Shown here piece after piece: positions 32,704 through 40,132 of a stretch of DNA of 40,149 nucleotides. This DNA comes from Bacillota bacterium (lineage in GTDB: Bacteria > Bacillota > Clostridia > Peptostreptococcales > Anaerovoracaceae). The stretch covers positions 1 to 40,149 of the forward strand of contig JAFSCP010000034.1 in the NCBI GenBank assembly GCA_017436705.1, given 5' to 3'. The position numbers and the translations under genes were made by a program. The notes beneath the pieces were generated by a model, which saw only the letters and a program-made list of their open reading frames with translations, had not been told where the DNA came from and searched no databases. Numbering within the stretch: position 1 is the stretch's first letter; every line of letters starts with the position of its first letter.

Positions 32704-32728
32704 GTAAAAGTCTGCACTTTTACTTTTT
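32704..32728 (+). terminator. Terminator-like hairpin at the 5' end of the amidohydrolase transcript
   Basis: Perfect 8-bp stem GTAAAAGT (32704-32711) and ACTTTTAC (32716-32723), loop CTGC, then TTTTT. It lies immediately after the promoter, so it could act as an attenuator or protect the 5' end; the stem is AT-rich and may be weak. Confidence 0.5.
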
Positions 32729-32781
32729 GACGTGCAATCAATAATTCTTACTAAAGCAAAAAAGAAAGGAGCAACCGGATT

Positions 32782-34071
32782 ATGCTTTTTAAGAACATCA
32801 CTATTTTAGACGAAAATTTTGAAATAAAAGAGAATATGTATGTGGGCGTGGAAGGAGCTTTCATTGAATACATCGGAACTGACATGCCGCAGAAAGATTA
32901 CGGCCGCGTATACGATGGAAAGGGCAAGCTGCTCATGAGTGCTTTCTACAACTCTCATGGACATTCACCTATGGCACTGATGAGAGGTTATGGTGAAAAT
33001 CTGGCTCTTCAGGACTGGCTCAACAAGAGAATTTTCCCATTTGAAGACAAACTGGACAGCAAGGCTGTTTACTGGGGAACTCTGCTGACAATGGCTGAGT
33101 CCATGAGATTCGGTATCGTGTCCACAAGCGACATGTATTACTTCATCGATGACATGGTGAAGGCAACTGTGGATGCGGGCATGAAAGCAAATATTTCCAG
33201 AGCAATCGTTCACTTTGGTGACAGCGATCCATGGGAAATGCCTTCAATGCAGGAAATGAAAAGAACTTTTGAAGCATATCATAATATTGAAGATGGAAGA
33301 ATAAAGATGGATGTGAGCATTCACGGCGAATATACTTCCGGCCCTGCTGCTGTAAAGGCAGTTGTGGATTACGGCAAGTCAGTAGGAGCCAATATGCATG
33401 TTCATCTTTCTGAAACACAGCTTGAACATGAAGAATGCAAAGGCAGAAGAAATGGCATGACTCCTGCTCAGTATTTCAACAGCCTGGGCGTTTTCGACAT
33501 GCCTGCTACTGCAGCTCACTGCGTGTGGATTGAAAGGGAAGACTTTGATATTCTCAGAGAAAAGAATGTCACAGTGGCTTCAAACCCTGTGAGCAACCTT
33601 AAACTTGCCAGCGGTGTGTGCAACGTGCCTGAACTTCTGAGAAGAGGAGTGAATGTTGCTCTTGGTACTGACAGCGTGGCAAGCAACAACAGCCTGAACT
33701 TCTTCGAAGAAATGAAGGTTTTTGCAATGGCATCCAAGATGATGTACAAGGACCCTACAGTTGTTACTCCTGTGGAAACTCTCCGTGCAGCTACAGTAAA
33801 TGGTGCTCTGGGACAGGGACGTAAGGACTGCGGCCTGGTAAAGGAAGGCTTCAGAGCAGACCTTATTGTTGTAGACATTGACCAGCCTAACATGCACCCT
33901 GTTCACAACATGGCCAATAACCTTGTATACTCAGCTTCCGGCACTGATGTTGTCATGACAATGTCAGACGGTAAGGTTATTTACGAAAACGGTGAATACA
34001 AGACTCTTGATATTGAAAAGACAATTTTCGAAGCAGGACTTTCCACAAAGGAAATCCTTGCTAAGCTTTAA
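32782..34071 (+). CDS. Amidohydrolase of the SAH/MTA deaminase (MtaD/SsnA-like) group
   Basis: A 429-residue metal-dependent hydrolase of the amidohydrolase superfamily, subgroup of S-adenosylhomocysteine/5'-methylthioadenosine deaminases and chlorohydrolases. Seen: the metal motif NSHGHSPMALMRGYGENLAL (HxH form), MHVHLSETQLEHEEC, AAHCVW and GTDSVASNNSLNFFEEM (catalytic Asp), and C-terminal GFRADLIVVDIDQP. It would deaminate adenosine-type nucleosides or related compounds in the cytoplasm. The first metal motif lacks the PGL(I/V)N lead of typical members (MSAFYNSHGH). It has its own promoter and lies 32 bases before the flippase gene. Confidence 0.85.
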   Translation: MLFKNITILDENFEIKENMYVGVEGAFIEYIGTDMPQKDYGRVYDGKGKLLMSAFYNSHGHSPMALMRGYGENLALQDWLNKRIFPFEDKLDSKAVYWGTLLTMAESMRFGIVSTSDMYYFIDDMVKATVDAGMKANISRAIVHFGDSDPWEMPSMQEMKRTFEAYHNIEDGRIKMDVSIHGEYTSGPAAVKAVVDYGKSVGANMHVHLSETQLEHEECKGRRNGMTPAQYFNSLGVFDMPATAAHCVWIEREDFDILREKNVTVASNPVSNLKLASGVCNVPELLRRGVNVALGTDSVASNNSLNFFEEMKVFAMASKMMYKDPTVVTPVETLRAATVNGALGQGRKDCGLVKEGFRADLIVVDIDQPNMHPVHNMANNLVYSASGTDVVMTMSDGKVIYENGEYKTLDIEKTIFEAGLSTKEILAKL

Positions 34072-34103
34072 TGCTGAAACAAGCAGGAAAGGACATTTAG
34101 AAT

Positions 34104-35717
34104 ATGTCAAAAAATAAATTCTTAAAAGGTGCGGCTATTCTGGGCATTGCCGGCATACTTGTAAAAGTAATGGGCATGTTTTTCAGAGTGCCGCTGACAA
34201 GATGGCTGGGTGCTGCGGGAATTGCAGACTACTCATCTGTATATCCGGTATATACTCTGTTCCTGATTATTTCAACTGCAGGGATTCCGGTGGCTATTTC
34301 AAGAATGGTTTCGGAAAGAATAGCGGTAAAAAATTATGCAGGGGCGCATAAAGTTTTTCAGACTTCAGTATGGCTGCTGGGCGCAGTAGGACTTGTATCT
34401 TTTGCGGTGGTATATTTCGGAGCTGAATTTCTTGAAACTGTGGTGCTTAACAATGAAGGTTCGAGACTTTCGTTGGAAGCAATTGCTCCGGCATTGTTCA
34501 TTGTGCCTGTAATGTCTGCATACAGAGGATATTTCCAGGGAAGACAGAACATGAATCCAACAGCTGTTTCCCAGTTTTTCGAGCAGCTTGCCAGAGTGGG
34601 TATAGGACTTGCGCTGGCTTACTTCCTGCTTGATTCCGGTGCTTCTGCAGCCTGTGCAGGCGCAACATTCGGTGCTACAGCAGGTGCAGGTGCAGGACTT
34701 TTCGTGGTTGTGATTATTTATATTATTAACCTTAAGGTTATTAAAAGCAATATCGCGCGCAACAAGTCTCACAGTGAACTGGAATCAACAGGTGAAATCG
34801 TTAAAAAAATTCTTATCATTGCAGTGCCTATTACAATCGGCGCTGCTATTCTGCCGCTGGTAAACTTTATTGACAGCGCAATGGTAATGCGCAGACTGAT
34901 GGAGACAGGATGGACTGAAGCTCAGGCGGAATCTCTCTGGGGCAGACTGGGAGGCTACTGCAGCTCTCTTATCGGAATGCCGCAGGTGTTCATTCAGGCA
35001 ATTGCAATGAGCCTGGTTCCTGCTATTTCTGCAGGCTTCAAGGTAAAAAACTATGGTGAAGTAAGAGAAAACATGCAGTTTGCCATGAGAGCAGCTATGA
35101 TTGTAGGTTTCCCTTGTGCGGCAGGTATGTTTGCGCTGGCTGAACCGATTCTCAAACTCCTGTATCTTACTGAAACCAATGGTGCAGAAGTTGCTGCGGC
35201 TGCTCCTACACTTATGATTATGACTCTGAGCATTATATTTATGTCCACGCTGCAGACTCTTACAGGGGCGCTGCAGGGCATCGGCAAACAGATGATTCCT
35301 GTAAAGAATCTGGCAATAGGTGCTGTGGCAAAAGTTGTTGTGACATATGTCTTTGTAGGGCTCAAGGCTGTAAATATCAACGGTGCGCCAATCGGAACCA
35401 TCGTATGTTATATTATCGCATCTGTGCTCAATATCCGCGATGTGAAGAAATATACAGGAACTTCATTCAATTTTGGTATGACATTCGGCAAACCGTTTGC
35501 GGCGTCTGCTGTAATGGGAGTTGTGGTGTTCGCGTCCTACAAGATGCTTTTCTTTATTATGAAGAGCAATACCATTGCGACACTTCTTTCCGTATGCATC
35601 GGCGTTGCAGTTTACGGTGTGCTGATTCTTATGACCAGAGCAATTACCAAGGATGAAATCAGAAGACTTCCTAAAGGCGACAAACTTGTAAGGATTCTGG
35701 ACCGTTTTGTTAAATAA
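34104..35717 (+). CDS. SpoVB/MurJ-like MOP-superfamily flippase
   Basis: A 537-residue membrane protein with about 14 segments, of the polysaccharide-biosynthesis/MOP group (YtgP, SpoVB, MurJ-like). Seen: FLKGAAILGIAGILVKVMGM, RVPLTRWLGAAGIADYSSVY, SAYRGYFQGRQNMNPTAVSQ and LQGIGKQMIPVKNLAIGA. These proteins move lipid-linked cell-wall precursors across the membrane; in Bacillus spoVB (yabM) lies between spoVT and mazG, the same relative place as here. Whether it serves vegetative wall or spore cortex cannot be told from sequence. Confidence 0.9.
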   Translation: MSKNKFLKGAAILGIAGILVKVMGMFFRVPLTRWLGAAGIADYSSVYPVYTLFLIISTAGIPVAISRMVSERIAVKNYAGAHKVFQTSVWLLGAVGLVSFAVVYFGAEFLETVVLNNEGSRLSLEAIAPALFIVPVMSAYRGYFQGRQNMNPTAVSQFFEQLARVGIGLALAYFLLDSGASAACAGATFGATAGAGAGLFVVVIIYIINLKVIKSNIARNKSHSELESTGEIVKKILIIAVPITIGAAILPLVNFIDSAMVMRRLMETGWTEAQAESLWGRLGGYCSSLIGMPQVFIQAIAMSLVPAISAGFKVKNYGEVRENMQFAMRAAMIVGFPCAAGMFALAEPILKLLYLTETNGAEVAAAAPTLMIMTLSIIFMSTLQTLTGALQGIGKQMIPVKNLAIGAVAKVVVTYVFVGLKAVNINGAPIGTIVCYIIASVLNIRDVKKYTGTSFNFGMTFGKPFAASAVMGVVVFASYKMLFFIMKSNTIATLLSVCIGVAVYGVLILMTRAITKDEIRRLPKGDKLVRILDRFVK

Positions 35718-35739
35718 AAAAGGCAAGAAGGATAATAAT

Positions 35740-36585
35740 ATGATTAAGGAACAATATCAGCATCTTTGTGAAGATGCGAAGGATAATAAAGAGGCTATAG
35801 AGCGTCTTTATGATGTGATGAAAGTGCTGCGGGCAGAATGTCCGTGGGACAGGGAGCAGACCCATGACAGTCTTCGTCCTGGCATGCTGGAAGAAGCCTA
35901 TGAAACCGTTGATGCAATCAACAATAAGGATATGGCAAATCTGCGGGAAGAACTTGGAGATGTAATGCTTCAGGTGGTCTTTCATTCCATTCTCGGAGAG
36001 GAAAATGGCACCTTCGATCTGAAAGATGTTATCAACGAAGAATGTGAGAAAATGATACGCCGCCATCCCCATGTTTTTTTGCAGGAAAAGGCAAATAATC
36101 ACATAAAATCTATTGACAAAGTCCTTGAAAAATGGGAAAATATCAAGGTACAAGAAAGAGGTGAGGAATGCGCCACCTCAAGACTGGAAAAGGTGCCCAA
36201 GGCATTGCCTGCTTTGACAAGAGCGTTTAAAGTTCAGAAAAAAGCAGCTGATGTCGGTTTTGACTGGGATGATGTTTCCGGAGCATTTGACAAGGTTAAA
36301 GAAGAAACTGTGGAATTGGTGGACAACTTCGGGAGTGATCCATCAAATAAGCATGCTCTGGAAGAAGAACTGGGAGACCTGCTGTTCTCAGTGGTTAATG
36401 TTTCCCGCTTTTTAGGCATTGACCCGGAAGCATCTTTGAATTATACTATAAGTAAGTTCATCAGACGATTTGCATATGTTGAAAAGAGTGCACTGGCTTG
36501 CGGCAGGAATCTTGATGAGATGACACTTGCAGAGATGGACGAGTTATGGGATGAAGCCAAAAAATTGGAACGTTCCATGTTATAG
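35740..36585 (+). CDS. mazG: Nucleoside triphosphate pyrophosphohydrolase MazG
   Basis: A 281-residue two-domain MazG. The first domain has the metal motif EEAYETVDAINNKDMANLRE followed by ELGDVMLQVVFH (ExxE...ExxD); the second has EEETVELVDNF with EEELGDLLFSVVNVSRFLG. Motif CPWDREQTHDSLRPGMLEEA is typical. It hydrolyses non-canonical or excess NTPs and influences (p)ppGpp levels in some bacteria. No N-terminal methyltransferase domain (as fused in Bacillus YabN). The ATG at 35740 follows AAGGA, 22 bases after the flippase stop. Confidence 0.94.
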   Translation: MIKEQYQHLCEDAKDNKEAIERLYDVMKVLRAECPWDREQTHDSLRPGMLEEAYETVDAINNKDMANLREELGDVMLQVVFHSILGEENGTFDLKDVINEECEKMIRRHPHVFLQEKANNHIKSIDKVLEKWENIKVQERGEECATSRLEKVPKALPALTRAFKVQKKAADVGFDWDDVSGAFDKVKEETVELVDNFGSDPSNKHALEEELGDLLFSVVNVSRFLGIDPEASLNYTISKFIRRFAYVEKSALACGRNLDEMTLAEMDELWDEAKKLERSML

Positions 36586-36602
36586 AAATGCATTAATATT
36601 TA

Positions 36603-36611
36603 TGTTATAAT
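36603..36611 (+). promoter_or_regulatory. Extended -10 directly before hup
   Basis: TGT followed by TATAAT (36603-36611) without a clear -35. A start 6-8 bases downstream would fall inside the AAGGAGG ribosome binding site (36615-36621), giving an almost leaderless message, so its use is doubtful. Confidence 0.35.
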
Positions 36612-36630
36612 ACTTAAGGAGGAACTTTAA

Positions 36631-36909
36631 ATGAATAAAGCTGAATTAGTAGCTGCAGTAGCAGAAAAGACTAATTTTACTAAGAAGGATGCAGAACTCG
36701 CTCTTAACGCTGTAGTTGCAAGCATCGAAGAAGCATTAGTTAAAGGCGAAAAGGTACAGTTAATCGGTTTTGGTACTTTCGAAACTAAGGAAAGAAAAGC
36801 TAGACAGGGCAGAAACCCAAGACAGCCTGAAGAAGTAATCGAAATCGCTGCATCTAAGGCTCCTACTTTCAAAGCTGGTAAGGCTTTAAAGGACGCAGTT
36901 AACAAGTAA
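36631..36909 (+). CDS. hup: HU-family DNA-binding protein
   Basis: A 92-residue nucleoid protein: [20 protein letters not shown], the core [20 protein letters not shown] and [13 protein letters not shown] (RNP of the DNA-binding arm), and [13 protein letters not shown]. It bends and compacts DNA as a dimer. Strong AAGGAGG. Codons are biased as in a highly expressed gene. It has its own terminator. Confidence 0.97.
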   Translation: MNKAELVAAVAEKTNFTKKDAELALNAVVASIEEALVKGEKVQLIGFGTFETKERKARQGRNPRQPEEVIEIAASKAPTFKAGKALKDAVNK

Positions 36910-36934
36910 TAGTTAACAGACAATTTCGATAATT

Positions 36935-36956
36935 AAGGTAAGCAATTACCTTTTTT
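36935..36956 (+). terminator. hup terminator
   Basis: Perfect 7-bp stem AAGGTAA (36935-36941) and TTACCTT (36946-36952), loop GCAA, then TTTT. Confidence 0.82.
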
Positions 36957-37029
36957 ATAACACAGTCGTGAGACTGGGTACAAATATTTTAAACCTAATA
37001 AGCTCATTATAGGTTTTAGGAAAGGCGTT

Positions 37030-37272
37030 ATGAGAGTCGATAAATTTCTTAAAAATTCCAGACTGATAAAACGGCGTACCGTTGCGAAAGAAGCTTGTGA
37101 TCAGGGGCGTATTTCAATCAACGATAAGCCTGCAAAGGCGGGGACTGAAGTCAAGGTGGGTGACATCATTCACATTGAATTCGGTAACAGCTCAGTATCG
37201 GCCAGGGTTTTGGAACTTTCCGAGTCTTGTAAGAAAGAAGCCGCAACAAAAATGTATGAAATAATTCAGTAA
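37030..37272 (+). CDS. rqcP: S4-domain ribosome-quality-control protein RqcP
   Basis: An 80-residue S4 RNA-binding protein (Hsp15/YabO family): MRVDKFLKNSRLIKRRTVAK, EACDQGRISINDKPAKAG, VKVGDIIHIEFG. In Bacillus RqcP acts with RqcH on stalled large ribosomal subunits to add alanine tails to stuck peptides. ATG after AGGAAAGG. Its place after mazG agrees with yabN-yabO of Bacillus, with hup inserted; the spore genes yabP and yabQ that often follow are not present here. Confidence 0.92.
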   Translation: MRVDKFLKNSRLIKRRTVAKEACDQGRISINDKPAKAGTEVKVGDIIHIEFGNSSVSARVLELSESCKKEAATKMYEIIQ

Positions 37273-37297
37273 AAGAGGCCAGCGATGGCCTTTTTTA
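37271..37297. terminator. rqcP terminator, usable from both sides
   Basis: Six-base-pair stem AGGCCA (37276-37281) and TGGCCT (37286-37291), loop GCGA, then TTTTT; on the minus strand CTTTTA follows, so the DUF4363 transcript may also end here. Confidence 0.8.
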
Positions 37298-37328
37298 CTT
37301 TTATAAGGATTTCCTGATATGGTACAGT

Positions 37329-37712
37329 CTAAAGAATATTTGCCAGACTGATTTTTTCATTGGTACTGAGATATATAAATTGTTCATGAAGAACAAGAAG
37401 TTCACCTGAAGAATTGGACAGGTCGCAGGCTGCAATATATTTCAAAGCCTTGGCCAGCGAATAATCGATTTCATTGATGGATTCTGTGTCGAGAAAAAGT
37501 AAGGCAGTTTTTTTATACCGGTGCCAGCTTTCATTCAGTGCAGAAATCTGCTGATTGCTTTCAGCCCAGTTTTCTTCTTCCACCATGGGAAGGATTTCAG
37601 TTTCTATGGTATGTGTGAAACTTTCAATACGACTGTCGGAGTATGCAGAAAAAAGCAGCCAGGCTGCGATGAGTGCAGAAACAGCAATTGCTGAAACAAT
37701 TAAATCTCTCAT
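37329..37712 (-). CDS. DUF4363 family membrane-anchored protein
   Basis: A 127-residue protein with one N-terminal membrane segment (about 5-22) and a helical remainder (IETEILPMVEEENWAESNQQ, WHRYKKTALLFLDTESINEI, KYIAACDLSNSSGELLVLHE). It matches DUF4363, a family commonly found next to DUF421 genes; here the start overlaps the stop of the DUF421 gene by 4 bases, indicating coupling. The soluble part should face outside. Function unknown. Confidence 0.78.
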   Translation of the reverse strand: MRDLIVSAIAVSALIAAWLLFSAYSDSRIESFTHTIETEILPMVEEENWAESNQQISALNESWHRYKKTALLFLDTESINEIDYSLAKALKYIAACDLSNSSGELLVLHEQFIYLSTNEKISLANIL

Positions 37713-38416
37713 ATTTTAACCTCCACGGCAAAAGGTGCTGCATTGTCAGAGCTGAGATAAACGTGGATTTTTTTATGCTCATCGTAAATTGCCAGAAAAA
37801 TATCTTCGGGAGAATTAATTTTTGCTTCAGCCAGCCTTTTACGGAAAATATCTTCATTCAGACCTGCAGCATAAAGATTTTGATGATATATTGTACCGTC
37901 AGAGACGATTATCATGGGAAGAACGGATTCCCGCGTCATCAGACCAATATCGCCGCATGTAACAGGCCGTTCGTGTGCTTTCAATATAACAGTAAGCTGG
38001 CCGTTGGATTCGAGGATTGCATGGCGGACGCTGCTTATGGATGGACAGTTTTCCGTGCGGAGCTGTTCCATAAGGTCTGTATTGGTTATACGCTGGCGCT
38101 CAAGTTCTCTGATGTTGAGCTTGCCGTTTTCAATGAGAATGCTTGGCTTTCCGGAAACAAAGTTCTTGAACTTTTCGCTTTTGATTGAGAGCCAGGATAT
38201 GAAAACCTGAAGAAACATCAGCGTGAAAATTGCCATAACACCGTTAATCAGTGAGGCGGAAGATGAATCGATGGGCATGGCAGCCAGTTCAGCAATCATA
38301 AATGAAATTACCATCTGGAAGGGTGACATCCGTGAAAGCTCGGATTTCCCCATTACTCTTACGGCAAAAAGAACTACTCCGTAAAGTATAAAGGTTCGTA
38401 TCGCAACAATTAACAT
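37709..38416 (-). CDS. YetF-type DUF421 membrane protein
   Basis: A 235-residue protein with three N-terminal membrane segments (residues 4-22, about 34-50, 57-75) and two repeated cytoplasmic alpha/beta parts, matching DUF421 (PF04239). Seen: VRVMGKSELSRMSPFQMVIS, GKPSILIENGKLNIRELER and a later region with HQNLYAAGLNEDIFRKRL. YetF-like proteins in sporulating Bacillota relate to spore membranes and germinant receptors (SpoVAEa/YetF work), but family members are also in non-sporulators. ATG after CGGAGG. Operon with DUF4363. Confidence 0.88.
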   Translation of the reverse strand: MLIVAIRTFILYGVVLFAVRVMGKSELSRMSPFQMVISFMIAELAAMPIDSSSASLINGVMAIFTLMFLQVFISWLSIKSEKFKNFVSGKPSILIENGKLNIRELERQRITNTDLMEQLRTENCPSISSVRHAILESNGQLTVILKAHERPVTCGDIGLMTRESVLPMIIVSDGTIYHQNLYAAGLNEDIFRKRLAEAKINSPEDIFLAIYDEHKKIHVYLSSDNAAPFAVEVKI

Positions 38417-38447
38417 AGCAGTACCTCCGGAATTATTTATTTTATTA

Positions 38448-38476
38448 TTGTTTACAGCGGAAGAATTTGATATACT
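38448..38476 (+). promoter_or_regulatory. Promoter of the MFS gene
   Basis: TTGTTT (38448-38453), 17 bp, extended -10 TGA-TATACT ending at 38476. It lies in the 85-bp divergent gap with the DUF421 gene, for which no convincing promoter was seen. Confidence 0.6.
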
Positions 38477-38501
38477 GACTTTTGAATGAAAAGAGGTAAA
38501 T

Positions 38502-39635
38502 ATGAACAGAATTTCAGAACAGAAAAATAGTTTTGCATTATACTTTTTTGCGTATTGCCCCCTGGGGGTGCTTTGTCCGCTGATAGGACAGTATCTGAGC
38601 TCTATAGGTTTCAGCGGTACTCAGGTAGGTGCTGTAACGTCAGTAGGAACAGCTGTGGCAGTGTTTGCAGGAATGTTCTGGGGCAAGGTATACGCCAATG
38701 TTTCCCATAAAAAATGGGTGATTGCTATCATGTTCATAGGCGCGGGAGTTATGGCGCTTGTGAGTCTTTCCACCAAAGTTTTCCTTATATACGCTGTAAT
38801 CTACGGGGCGATGTATTTCTTTCAGGGACCGGTACATGGTCTGTGTGATTCACTTATCATGGGCAATAAAGGAGATTTTGCCCTGATCAGATCTGCTGGT
38901 GCTGTCGGATATGCGCTTGCTGTGTATTTTGCAGGTGAGTATGCAGAAAGAAACGGTCTTGATAAGATATTCATTATATATGCGGCAGCCTTTGCGGTGG
39001 CGGCGTTTGTTGTGATGAGAGAAAATGAGCCTCCATATTATAAGACTGAGGAGAAGTCCATCAATGCTATGGAACTTTTCCACAACAAGAAATATGTCCA
39101 GCTTCTTATCTGTGCATTCTTTATTATGGGAACCAATGTAGGAAACAGTACATATTTCGGTTATCTTTTCAGGGAGTCCGGCGGGACTGTGGCAGGCATA
39201 GGTCTGGCCTTCCTGCTGATGGCGGGAAGCGAAGCTCCGTTTATGTTCCTTATTCCTGTTATTAATAAGAAAATATCTTCTGAGAAACTTCTGATGTTTG
39301 CGATAGGGGTATGCGTGATCAGGTTTGCCTTCTATGCAGCAGGGCCAAGCTGGCAGGTATTGCTTGCAACCTTCTTCCTTCAGGGAATATCAAACGGCAT
39401 ACTTCTGGTTGAACTGGTCAAGTATTTCGGACGTATTGTAGAACCGAGACTGTCTAGCATTGCGGTATCGACTTTCTATGCAATAGGAAATAATCTGAGC
39501 GTTATCGTGTGCAGCCTTATAGGAGGAATGGTTCTGGATGCTTTCAGCGCCCGCGGAGTGTATGTATTCTTCGCTGTATGGAACCTGATTGCTCTTGTAA
39601 TATACGCTACGATGGGGCTTTATAAGAAAAGTTGA
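38502..39635 (+). CDS. MFS transporter (MFS_1-like)
   Basis: A 377-residue membrane protein with about 12 segments in two halves, of the MFS group related to nucleoside/sugar permeases (MFS_1_like). Seen: FALYFFAYCPLGVLCPLIGQ, YLSSIGFSGTQVGAVTSV, an atypical inter-helix loop KVYANVSHKKW, GAMYFFQGPVHGLCDSLIMG, ALIRSAGAVGYALA, YLFRESGGTVAGIGLAFLL. Substrate unknown. Single gene, before the rRNA promoter array; no obvious terminator follows. Confidence 0.87.
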   Translation: MNRISEQKNSFALYFFAYCPLGVLCPLIGQYLSSIGFSGTQVGAVTSVGTAVAVFAGMFWGKVYANVSHKKWVIAIMFIGAGVMALVSLSTKVFLIYAVIYGAMYFFQGPVHGLCDSLIMGNKGDFALIRSAGAVGYALAVYFAGEYAERNGLDKIFIIYAAAFAVAAFVVMRENEPPYYKTEEKSINAMELFHNKKYVQLLICAFFIMGTNVGNSTYFGYLFRESGGTVAGIGLAFLLMAGSEAPFMFLIPVINKKISSEKLLMFAIGVCVIRFAFYAAGPSWQVLLATFFLQGISNGILLVELVKYFGRIVEPRLSSIAVSTFYAIGNNLSVIVCSLIGGMVLDAFSARGVYVFFAVWNLIALVIYATMGLYKKS

Positions 39636-39664
39636 AAAAAATCAAAAAAAGTTGAAAAAAGGTA

Positions 39665-39693
39665 TTGACATTACATATAAGTAGTGGTAATAT
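39665..39693 (+). promoter_or_regulatory. rRNA operon promoter P1
   Basis: TTGACA (39665-39670), 17 bp, TGG-TAATAT (39688-39693), preceded by repeated GTTGAAAAAA tracts that resemble UP elements. Confidence 0.88.
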
Positions 39694-39765
39694 AATCAAG
39701 CTGTCGCCGATAAAGCACAGCAAACAAGCACATAAAAAACTTTTGAAAAAAGTTGAAAAAAGTGC

Positions 39766-39794
39766 TTGACAATATTATCCGGTTGTGATAATAT
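39766..39794 (+). promoter_or_regulatory. rRNA operon promoter P2
   Basis: TTGACA (39766-39771), 17 bp, TGA-TAATAT (39789-39794), preceded by an A-rich tract. Confidence 0.9.
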
Positions 39795-39865
39795 GATTAA
39801 GCTGTCGCTGATAAAGCACAGCAAACAAGCACAAAAAACTTTTTCGAAAAAGTTTAAAAAAGTGC

Positions 39866-39894
39866 TTGACAATATTACCTGGTTGTGGTAATAT
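39866..39894 (+). promoter_or_regulatory. rRNA operon promoter P3
   Basis: TTGACA (39866-39871), 17 bp, TGG-TAATAT (39889-39894). The leader from about 39901 to 40132 holds GAACCTTGAAAACTT (39923-39937), a common rRNA leader box in Bacillota, and several A-rich segments. Confidence 0.9.
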
Positions 39895-40132
39895 AAATAA
39901 GCTGTCGCTGATGAAGCGGCATGAACCTTGAAAACTTCATAGTGTAGAAATTTAGTCAAATAAATTTGAAACAATCAGCTAAATTGGTAAGACAATTAAG
40001 CGGAATGTTTCCGACAATTTCTTAAAACAATAATTCTAGTAAAAAGAATTGCAAAACGCAAAAGCGTTGATCTGAGAAATCAGAAAACAAACTTTAAGAA
40101 GATATTAAAAGCGAAAGCTTTCAATATACCAT

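Larger units (their letters stand above)
39640..39900 (+). repeat. Three tandem ~100-bp promoter repeats upstream of 16S rRNA
   Basis: Units spaced 101 and 100 bp apart, each with an A/T-rich tract, TTGACA, 17 bp, TAATAT, then a block AAGCTGTCGC-GAT-AAGC. The second and third units are almost identical; the first differs more upstream. An AT palindrome (AAACTTTTTC and GAAAAAGTTT) lies before the third. Confidence 0.88.

Noticed and set aside
36960-37029. Regulatory RNA between hup and rqcP
   Set aside because: A 7-bp AAACCTA/TAGGTTT stem and a CAGTC/GACTG stem are visible, but both are short and without a T tail or known riboswitch pattern.
39640-39900. CRISPR-like array before 16S
   Set aside because: The ~100-bp repeats contain promoters and have no short repeat-spacer structure; no cas genes nearby.
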